A stretch of 64,000 nucleotides of DNA from positions 1 to 64,000 of the IMG/VR virus record IMGVR_UViG_3300020195_000009. The stretch is one strand, 5' to 3'. Origin of the DNA: a virus. Within the stretch, counting starts at the first letter, position 1. Each line of letters begins with the position of its first letter. The notes under the pieces were generated by a model. The model was not told the origin of the DNA and did not search any database. It worked only from the letters and a program-made list of their open reading frames with translations. Positions 45,134 through 53,300 of this stretch are shown piece by piece. Position numbers and translations under genes: made by a program.

Positions 45134-47779
45134 TTAGCTTCTCCGGTTCAGGAGGTTCCCGGACAGTCGGAAGACGCTCGCTATGGTCGTGTTGTTTGCC
45201 GCCAAGAATTTGACGCTGTTCTCAGCGTCAAATTCCGCCCATCGAACGAAGAGAACCATGAACAAGGTCCCCTTCTTACCAAGGACCGAGTCCGAAGTCG
45301 TCTCCATGACGGTCGGCATGACCACCTTGTGGATACGTTCGTCGGATAGAGGCTGACCAAAGGCGTTCGGCTTGTAAGAAGTCGGAACCGAAGGAAAGTA
45401 GGTTCGATTCTCAATGTCCGCGTCGATCAAAGCCCGAGTGAACGTCACCGACTCCGGATTCGGGACATACGGAATGACCGAGTGGGTCCGCAAGAAGCCG
45501 GTTGAGGCGTTGAACTCCGCTACGAAGATGCCGAGATCCCCATCCAGCTCGTGCTCCCCTGACCACCCACCACCATCCTTAATGACCCCGCCCGTCTGAA
45601 CGTAAGCGAAGGGGTAGGGGTAGCCTTCTCCTTGAGAACCAGATCCGGTCGTGATCGAATAGAGGAAAGGCGAGATCCATCTGGGAACCATCGTGAGGCT
45701 CGTACCAAGGAGCGCGGAGCGGACCGTCTGCGAAGCTCTAGCCTCATAGTAAACCGTCATCTGAACGCTGGATTGAGGCATCGGCCGGATGGCCTGATAA
45801 TCCACGTCGATGATGTCACCAGGGGCAGCCGTCCCACCACTGAGGGTGAGAAGACGACCTTTCGCATCGAGCGATCCACCTGCACCCGGAAGGGGGCCTC
45901 CGTTGATCCTTACTTGAATGAGCGTCTCAACTCGCTCAGGGAGCACGTACTTCGTTGACGTAGCCACACCCGAATCAGCCGACAGCGTATGCGTGATGGT
46001 GCTTGTCTTGTACTGAAGCTGAACCTCTCGATGAGGGGCATCGATCGCCTGCGTCTGCATCGCACTGAAGCTGACAGGAGCGGTTGCAGGTAGAGCCGGA
46101 GGTCCTGGGTTGTTGATGTAGAAACTAGGGGTCCCGAAGTCATCAGTCGGCGTCTTGGTCAGACCCACTCCAGGGGGGTAACCAATGAGAAGATCGATGT
46201 ACATCGGTTCGGTGGTCAACCCACCGATCGGAGGAGTCCCAAGGGTGATAAAAACGTTTCCAGGTGGGTACTGACCTAGCCCGGAAATACTCGTAACAGG
46301 AAACGGAACATAGAGAGGGATGGCCGTAGGGGAGGCTTGAGCGAAACCTACTTCAATCCCCTTTTCAAGGGCAGTCGTCCCGTGGATCCTAGCCCCCACA
46401 ACATCCACAATTCGAGTCCCCGAGGGAGCACGACTGATGAACCCGATCGCCCCAGAAAAAGGGTACTGCGCCATCGCCGCAGGATTGATCGTTACGACTG
46501 TTCCCGTGGTCCACGTAGCCGTGGAGACGTTGGGATCTCCAGGGGAAATTTGGAATGTCAGCACTTCGTAGACCACACGGTCAGAAAAGAACCGGCGGGT
46601 GCAGTCAAACTGACCTATGAAATCAGCTCCGGGGGTGTCCCCAGTGAGGACACCATCACCTGGTAGGGTTCCGATTTCATCGGCCCAAAAGAGGGTATGA
46701 CCGGCAACGCCGCCCCCAAGGGCCGTGACTTCCCACTCCGTCTTGAGCGAGTTGTCGAGGAGGTAGTTGAAGTTTTTCTCCCCCACCTCCAAATAGCTGC
46801 CCCAACCCGTGATGGAGGTAGCTTGACGAAGATCAGCCACATCGTTGGCTACAAAGATGTCGTAGAGCAAACCATCAGGACGATCCGACGGTCCAGGTGA
46901 TGCAACCCCACCGTTATGGTTAAGGTTACGCTCGAAGGCTGTTGTATTTCTACGGAAAACAGCCACGAGGGGGATGGCGTACATGTACCCATCAACTGAA
47001 TCAATCGTGTTTGTGGGAAGGCCATCCCCTGCCCTCCAAAGTCCAGGGTCGCCGTTAGCGCTCTGGTTTTGGTATACGAAGGCTGTAACCACCCCGTTGG
47101 GTGCCCCCGCACTAGGAGGAACCGAGTTGGCCAAGACTACGGGATCATCGATTCCGTTGGGGTACGCGAAAATGTCGACGCCTGGGATGACCCGGATTCG
47201 GTATTGAATCTGAACCCGTTTGGTCGTCTCAGAGGCGACGATGGCATCCAGGATGTCATCCGCAAAGTTGAGGACCGCATCATCCGCTGCTTGAATCTTG
47301 ACGTTGCCGTTCCGCCAGATCCGACCCGTAGGGCTCTTGCCGTCCGTGCTGGGGGAAGCCGAGATGAGCTTCCTCCACACTTCGAGAATCACGATGTCGG
47401 TACGCTTGGCTCCGTTACCAGCAGGACCGGCTCCCAAGTCCAACGTGTTCGTAGAAGCACTTCCAGTGTAGGCGAGAAGGATGGGCCAGCCGTTGACGAG
47501 GGCCGTGAGGTTGTTTGCTAGGACCAGGGTGTTCGCGATGACCGACGGGACGAAGAGCGAGGCGGTTGGGTCCGACTTGTTGAGGTGGTCGTTCGTGAGC
47601 CACCCAGAAGGCGCCAGCCTTCTGACCAGCCCCAAGGCTGCCCCGAAGTCCAAGTCCTCGGAGAGGTTGAGTTCCTTGTCGAGAACAGGCTTGCCAGCCT
47701 GGAACGCAACAGACTCAAAACTCCGGCCATCCGGGTCGAGGTACCCACTGACTGCCGGGCCTAAATTCTTGGTCCCCAT
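45134..47779 (-). CDS. Tail/adhesin structural protein (881 residues), paralogue of the 1521-residue protein
   Basis: The N-terminal 430 residues match the 33703-38268 product motif for motif (FQAGKPVLDKELNLSEDL; DIVILEVWR; RVQIQYRIRVIPG; GDPGLWRAGDG; DGYMYAIPLVAVFRRN). The C-terminal half diverges (FEVLTFQISPGDPNV; LIQVRINGGPLPGAGGS). It is beta-rich with no membrane segment. The ATG at 47779 overlaps the stop of a micro-ORF. Probably an adaptor or fibre subunit that arose by duplication. Confidence 0.65.
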   Translation of the reverse strand: MGTKNLGPAVSGYLDPDGRSFESVAFQAGKPVLDKELNLSEDLDFGAALGLVRRLAPSGWLTNDHLNKSDPTASLFVPSVIANTLVLANNLTALVNGWPILLAYTGSASTNTLDLGAGPAGNGAKRTDIVILEVWRKLISASPSTDGKSPTGRIWRNGNVKIQAADDAVLNFADDILDAIVASETTKRVQIQYRIRVIPGVDIFAYPNGIDDPVVLANSVPPSAGAPNGVVTAFVYQNQSANGDPGLWRAGDGLPTNTIDSVDGYMYAIPLVAVFRRNTTAFERNLNHNGGVASPGPSDRPDGLLYDIFVANDVADLRQATSITGWGSYLEVGEKNFNYLLDNSLKTEWEVTALGGGVAGHTLFWADEIGTLPGDGVLTGDTPGADFIGQFDCTRRFFSDRVVYEVLTFQISPGDPNVSTATWTTGTVVTINPAAMAQYPFSGAIGFISRAPSGTRIVDVVGARIHGTTALEKGIEVGFAQASPTAIPLYVPFPVTSISGLGQYPPGNVFITLGTPPIGGLTTEPMYIDLLIGYPPGVGLTKTPTDDFGTPSFYINNPGPPALPATAPVSFSAMQTQAIDAPHREVQLQYKTSTITHTLSADSGVATSTKYVLPERVETLIQVRINGGPLPGAGGSLDAKGRLLTLSGGTAAPGDIIDVDYQAIRPMPQSSVQMTVYYEARASQTVRSALLGTSLTMVPRWISPFLYSITTGSGSQGEGYPYPFAYVQTGGVIKDGGGWSGEHELDGDLGIFVAEFNASTGFLRTHSVIPYVPNPESVTFTRALIDADIENRTYFPSVPTSYKPNAFGQPLSDERIHKVVMPTVMETTSDSVLGKKGTLFMVLFVRWAEFDAENSVKFLAANNTTIASVFRLSGNLLNRRS

Positions 47780-47835
47780 CAGTGGATCTCCACGATTGAA
47801 CGATTACCTACAGATTTGGTGCGGAGCTTATCCAT
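47779..47835 (-). CDS. Possible 18-residue coupling micro-ORF
   Basis: ATG 47835 to TGA reads MDKLRTKSVGNRSIVEIH. It begins three bases after the upstream stop, and its TGA overlaps the next ATG (TGATG). The arrangement fits a leader peptide that couples translation, but there is no other support. Confidence 0.3.
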   Translation of the reverse strand: MDKLRTKSVGNRSIVEIH

Positions 47836-47838
47836 GGC

Positions 47839-48483
47839 TCAGAAGCTCAAACGCCAGACGATCTCCAGCGTGGAAGTCGCTGGTTTCGAGATTATTGGGA
47901 ACGTTAAATAGTTCACCATCGTCTCTTTTGTGGTCAAATCGACCAACGGGTTGTAGGGCCCGTTTGGGGGAAGCACGGGGTTGCGAATGGACAGGTTCGT
48001 CGAGATGTTGCCCCCAAGGAGGCCCATCTCGACAAGAGGTCCGACCGCTTCAGACTCCGTGTAGATGGTCGAGAAGTCGACCACGTTTGTCGGGATGGCC
48101 GTTGGGACACCTGCGGCGTCGATGAACTGTGTCGTTGAGAACGTCTTGCGAGTCAACTCCGAGTAGAGAGACCTCTGCGTGTTCGTTGGAGCTGGCGGAG
48201 CCAGTGGATTCCAGCCGATGTCACCCGTCCCGACTGCAAGGACAAAGCACCCCTTCGTGGGCTCTGCGTTGTCCTTCATCAGACGAGCCACAAGGATAGA
48301 GGCATCCTTGACAATGATGTTCTTGATCTCCCGTCGGTCTTGCTCAACCCCGGAGGCCCCATCCCGAAGGATGAGGGAAACATCACCTCGAATGCCCGGC
48401 GCTTTCTCCTCGTAGCGAGACTTCAAGGCTCCGAAGAACCGAGAGCCTACGCGGGAGAACACCTCATCCAATTTCATGTGCAT
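47839..48483 (-). CDS. Virion structural protein
   Basis: The product has 214 residues. The N-terminus is basic and helical (KLDEVFSRVGSRFFGALK). Then NIIVKDASILVARLM, CFVLAVGTGDIGW and QRSLYSELTRKTF show the same order of features as the 58468-59001 product (NIVTNAGRVQIHTYL; YIALTNDSAAP; DTVLTGEI), so the two may be distant relatives. The end is a strand (TSTLEIVWRLSF). A TCGGTGTG element lies about 47 bases upstream. Tail role by context. Confidence 0.55.
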   Translation of the reverse strand: MHMKLDEVFSRVGSRFFGALKSRYEEKAPGIRGDVSLILRDGASGVEQDRREIKNIIVKDASILVARLMKDNAEPTKGCFVLAVGTGDIGWNPLAPPAPTNTQRSLYSELTRKTFSTTQFIDAAGVPTAIPTNVVDFSTIYTESEAVGPLVEMGLLGGNISTNLSIRNPVLPPNGPYNPLVDLTTKETMVNYLTFPIISKPATSTLEIVWRLSF

Positions 48484-48529
48484 CTTCTCCGGTCTGGAAA
48501 GCTCGCCTGCTGGGACGAACGAGCTTCAA

Positions 48530-48537
48530 CACACCGA
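48530..48537 (-). promoter_or_regulatory. TCGGTGTG variant element upstream of a structural gene
   Basis: Minus-strand CGTCGGTGTGTTGAAG lies in the 74-base spacer upstream of the ATG at 48483. The last base differs from the core, so this is a weaker call. Confidence 0.3.
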
Positions 48538-48557
48538 CGAAGCTATAAGAACAACCG

Positions 48558-50306
48558 TCAGAGGGTTGATAGACTCTCACCAAGGGTCAGAGTCTCAAAG
48601 AGATTCACACCAAGCTTGGTCTCGATAGCTTCCGAAAGCGTCAGGCTATCGAAAACGTTGACTTGAACAACGTTCTCCCCCGGTACCAAGTCGAAGTTCT
48701 CGGTGATCCCAAAGGTCTCCCCGACCAAGATGCTCGTCGCAGCCGAGGTGAAGAGACCTTCCCCAAGGGACAGGACCTCGGCTGGGTTCACGAAGTAGCG
48801 CCTCTCGTTCACCACGGGAGCGGGCAGCGGGGAGAGGTTGTCGACCGTCACGAAAACATACGGAGGCGGGACCGTGTTGTTGAACAGAGCCCAGGTAGGG
48901 CTGTTCAATAGAGCGACGTCGGACGGTGTGACGGTCGTTGTGAGAGTGAACACCGCTCCGATGTCCACCAAAGGGGTGACTACCTCCGAGCGCTTGTCGC
49001 CAAGGTTGTGCTTTGCTTCTCCAAGTAGATAGAAGCCAGCAAAGAGAACGCCGGAGTTCAGGAAAGAGGCGACAGGAGTTGGTACAACACCCCCACCATG
49101 CGTAAAGAGAGGAGGAGGGTCAACGGGTCGAGGGAACTCGTAGCGCTCGAAGGCCTGCGTACAAGCTTTGACGTCATCGACTTGAATCGAAGAGGAAGGG
49201 GCACCTCCAGACTTGAGAGCTGGGGAAAAGAACACGAGCCCGTTGGGGTTACCGAAAAGGTCTCGAACTCCTGGGTCGATACCGGACTGAACCGGAGGCA
49301 GTACCGTAAGCGACTCCAGGAAGCTCAAGGTCTCAGCGAGACTCATCTCGACCGTAGACCGGCTGTCAGGTTGCTTAGATACCGCAGATTTCTCCTCGAA
49401 TTGAATGGTCTCGGAAAGTTGAATGGCATGCCGAACGGCCGTATCCACCCCACTCCCAGAGACCTGGAGACGTTCTGAAAGCGTTAGAGTCTCAGGTAGA
49501 GCGTCAGCAAAGGCTGGGCCAAAGCGAAGCGGGTCCAGCACCACAGAGAGCGCTTCATTGAGCGATAGGACCTCTTCGAGACTTGGCCCTGCCGACTTCT
49601 TCGCTCGCACCTCCCCAGTGAACTTAGAGAGGGGGACGGACGTTCGGAGCTGCGTCTTCGACCATACCAAGATGGCCGTGTTGGGGAGAACGACCCGACC
49701 ATCGGCTGCTTTGACGTTGGGGGAAATCGTTAGAACGTAAGGGATCCCAGAGGTGAGGGAGATGACGGTCAGAATAACACGGGTAGCATTAGCGACCAGG
49801 TTGGGGGTAGCAGCCGTGACCGGCAACGGGGAACCGTCGATCGTTTGCAGCGTATAGTTCGCTGGATCCGATAGCTCAGAGTCCACCAACATGGGCTGGT
49901 GGAAGACAAGGTTGATGGCGGTTGCGCTTTGAGTCCGAGCCGCAAAACGGTTGGAAGAGGGGAATCCTGTGAAGGTCGCTTCATCTGCATCCGGGTCGAT
50001 AGTAGACCCGTCATAGCTCTCAACGTCCTCTGAAACCGTAACCGTGAAGAGCTGGTAGTCTTGCTCCGTCGTGATGACTCGAAGCGAATTGACGTCGGAG
50101 GGATCAGCTACGACCTGAAGCGCTTGAAGATTGGGTCCAAATGTGTAGCTCGACGTATCTATCGTCGCCGGGACCGACAGGTCCGGCCCTTCCGAAAAGG
50201 TGATGCGGACAGTGAACGGGTTGAGAGCCGTAGCACTGACCACTTGGAAGAGGCTTCCGCCCCCTCCAAACGGTGTTCCTCCGTACGACCCTCCTCCAAA
50301 CGACAT
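48558..50306 (-). CDS. Tail protein with LTLxE repeats (582 residues)
   Basis: It starts MSFGGGSYGGTPFGGGGS, a Gly-rich head like that of the next upstream gene. Residues about 20-215 are two or three Ig-like or big-domain repeats (NPFTVRITFSEGPDLSV; TAINLVFHQPMLVDSEL). From about 235 on there are eight or nine copies of a short repeat with consensus E-x-L-T-L-x-E-x-L (EVLSLNEALSV; ETLTLSERLQV; MSLAETLSFLESLTV; DSLTLSEAIET; ETLTLGESLSTL). Probably an extended fibre or baseplate spoke. No enzymatic motif. Confidence 0.6.
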   Translation of the reverse strand: MSFGGGSYGGTPFGGGGSLFQVVSATALNPFTVRITFSEGPDLSVPATIDTSSYTFGPNLQALQVVADPSDVNSLRVITTEQDYQLFTVTVSEDVESYDGSTIDPDADEATFTGFPSSNRFAARTQSATAINLVFHQPMLVDSELSDPANYTLQTIDGSPLPVTAATPNLVANATRVILTVISLTSGIPYVLTISPNVKAADGRVVLPNTAILVWSKTQLRTSVPLSKFTGEVRAKKSAGPSLEEVLSLNEALSVVLDPLRFGPAFADALPETLTLSERLQVSGSGVDTAVRHAIQLSETIQFEEKSAVSKQPDSRSTVEMSLAETLSFLESLTVLPPVQSGIDPGVRDLFGNPNGLVFFSPALKSGGAPSSSIQVDDVKACTQAFERYEFPRPVDPPPLFTHGGGVVPTPVASFLNSGVLFAGFYLLGEAKHNLGDKRSEVVTPLVDIGAVFTLTTTVTPSDVALLNSPTWALFNNTVPPPYVFVTVDNLSPLPAPVVNERRYFVNPAEVLSLGEGLFTSAATSILVGETFGITENFDLVPGENVVQVNVFDSLTLSEAIETKLGVNLFETLTLGESLSTL

Positions 50307-50316
50307 CAGATTCCTT

Positions 50317-53300
50317 TCAAGGATCGATCAGGAAGTCGAGGGTACCATTCCCAACGTTCTTGACGAGAGAGTACACATGATAAGATCCATCGAGGAAGTC
50401 GAACGGGATGGCTCCCAAAGTCGTGTTCGAGAGCAAGTCGAGGAGCCGGACCTCCCGGTCCCCCAAAGGCGTACTAACGAAGGCTAGAGCTGCCGTGAGC
50501 CCGAAAGCATTGAACCCGAACCGGACTCCCGTGTCTCCAGTTCCAGAGGTCGCGTCATTCAATAACTTCAACTTGAAGCTCACCGTCGTCTGGAGCCCCG
50601 CCGGGTCCGTTAGAGGAGTGGGATTACGATAGATCGTGTTTGTAGGGGAGGCTAAGGTCGAATAGGTGAGAACTCCAGCGAAGGCGGTGGCGGTCACTTG
50701 CCCAGGATCGTCGGACTCCAGGACCCACTGCGTCTTGAAGTCCGGGTCGTTCTCTGGAAGGACATCCCCCGAGTAGACAGCACAGACGTCCTTGGTCCAG
50801 TTGAGCTTCTTGAGGGCGATGGGGTTGTACTCATCCGAAAACGGAGCAATATGCTCCGCTTCTCCGGTTGATTGCTCGATGATCTTGAGGTCGTTGTAGA
50901 GTACGTCCTTGGGGACGAGGAGACGGACCCTCAGCGTTGCATCGTTGGTAACGAAGTCCCCGTCGTTGTTAAGTACATCCTCGGGTCGGTTCAAACCTGA
51001 GACGAACTCAAAGACCGGGGAGGGCCGGCGAACTTCATACGTCTGCGTCGAAGGGACCAGGGGAGTGCCCTCATTGAGTCGCGTGAAGGCGATCACGGCT
51101 GGATTCTCGGCAAATTCCTCCCAAGGGTACGGGATACCCGTAGAAGAGGAAGAGAATTGAGTATGGTTGTGCGCGACCGTTGTAAAAAGGTGCTCCGGGG
51201 AGGACATGACGTTCCGCTGATTCAAGAACTGGTGGTGCGGAACAATTCGGATCTCTGTGGGGGATCTCGTGATGCCGTAGCGCACGAAGTCCCACGAGGT
51301 CTGAGAGATATTGGTGGGATCGAAGGCCCCCCATGTGATCGAAGCCAACCCCTGGTTGATGATCGAGGAGATTCCCAAAGAACTCGCAGGAAGGACCACC
51401 TCGCTGTAGTCGAGCCGAATGACGGGCGACGGGATCGCATCGAGCAAGAGCGAAACGGACCCTCCAGGGTCTCGTACGAGACGGTACTTGTGAGCCACAG
51501 TCCAATCCGTCTCGGTGGGGATCCGGTAATCGGCCTCACTAGGCGTAAAGGGAAACGTGCTCAGGATCGTCAAGACCGTGGGGGCCACCGTAGCAATCGA
51601 GTAAACCCCCTTGTTTGGGCCTATATCAATCACAAGATCGCCCCCTACGGCAACCCCAGCGGCCACGAAGTTTGCCGATAGATCCGTCAAAACGTTACCG
51701 GCAAGCGCCGCATGCCCGGAGGTCTTCAACTGGAAGTAGTAACCCGTCAGGGATGTAGGATCCGTTCCCTTCCAGATCCCGACGTACTTCCGCACACCAC
51801 TTGTCGGCTGAGCCCGCCAAACGTTGACGTAGATCCAATCCACCACGGAGGTGGAGGACACGCTTCCTGCCGTCGCAGACCCGAATGAAATCGTTGGGTT
51901 CCCCCCACTGACGAGGAAGGACGAGTAGGGGTATGTCCCGATCAGCGTATTATCGATGAAGAGGGTGACGAGATCCCCTCCCGTACTCTTGGTGATTCGG
52001 TAGGTGTGGGTCAGCCCATCGTTCCAGTTGAAGTTGAACTGCGACCCGATCCCTAGAAGGGTGCCGTCCGAGTGGAAAGCCACCTGAGGGACTCCCACCG
52101 ACTCCCGCAGCATCACTCCAATAGACCGGGTGCCGTCAAACACATCCACCGTAGCGCCGCAGAAACCAACGGGGGTGCCGTCGTTGAGGAACGAAACGAC
52201 CTGAAACCGGAACTCCGCGAAGTAATCGATCAAGGCTTCGATGATGCGATCTGGAGACGCCATCGGAGCGAGGTCTTCAATGAAGTAGACCAGCCCATCA
52301 AGAAGGGTGTCGTCTTCGATTCGTAACGTCCGACCCACCATCCTGGCGGTGGCCGAGCCAAGAGCCCCCCAGGGGGATGGGGTGGCATCTTCCGGCAAAG
52401 ACCGGCCGGGGTAGCTCACCTTCGGCTGCGATTGAGTTGGGAAAAAGCAAAGCTGAATCAGGCGAGAGCCGTCATCGACCGCAGCCATAACGGCGTTGGG
52501 GGTGATCCCGTGGGTGAACGTCCGAAGCTGGACGTTCACATCAAGAACAACATCTGCGGAGACGAGCAGCAAGGGCTCGATTCTCGTGAACCCTCGGAAA
52601 TCCCCCCCTACGAGCCCAACCTCTTCTGAGGTAGCCTGCGTCGTGGCAGATGTTGAATCGAGGATGAGTGAACCCCCAAGGAGAGACTCCGTTCCATGGT
52701 AACCAACCAACGTCCACGGAGCGGGGGAGTTCTCTGGAAGAAGATCCCCTTCATACGAGGCAAAGATGGACGGGGCCGTCTGAGACGGATTAGTCGGGAG
52801 CACCAAGTAGCGGACGACATCCCACGTGCTCAGACTCTCAGCCTGTCGATCCAAAGATCCGAAGAAGATACCCTGGAGTTGATCGAAGGGATCCCCCAAT
52901 TCCTCCAGGTAGGGGAGGTCTTCTTCAAGCACACGAAGGCTTTCTACGACTTCCCCGTCAACGAAGAGGCGAACAATCTCATCTCGACCCCGAAAGAAGC
53001 GGTAGCTGTGGGAGATCGACCAGTCAAAGTTAAAGGGTAGACCGGACGGATCGTTGCTTGGAAGAATACCCCCAACCCAAGCTGAAAGAGTCGACGGATC
53101 GTTACCAAATCCCTTCTTCAAGAAGCCTAGCTTCCGTACCCCTCCGTCGAGCAAGTAGCCCATCACGATAGCCCGGCGATCGTTCGACCAACCGACGGCT
53201 ACGCCAGTGAAGATTCCGTTCGGCGTAGTCGAATTGATCTCCATGCGCCACGTAGCAGCAAATACGTGAGGGAAGGTCAGATCCACGGAGCGGGACCAAA

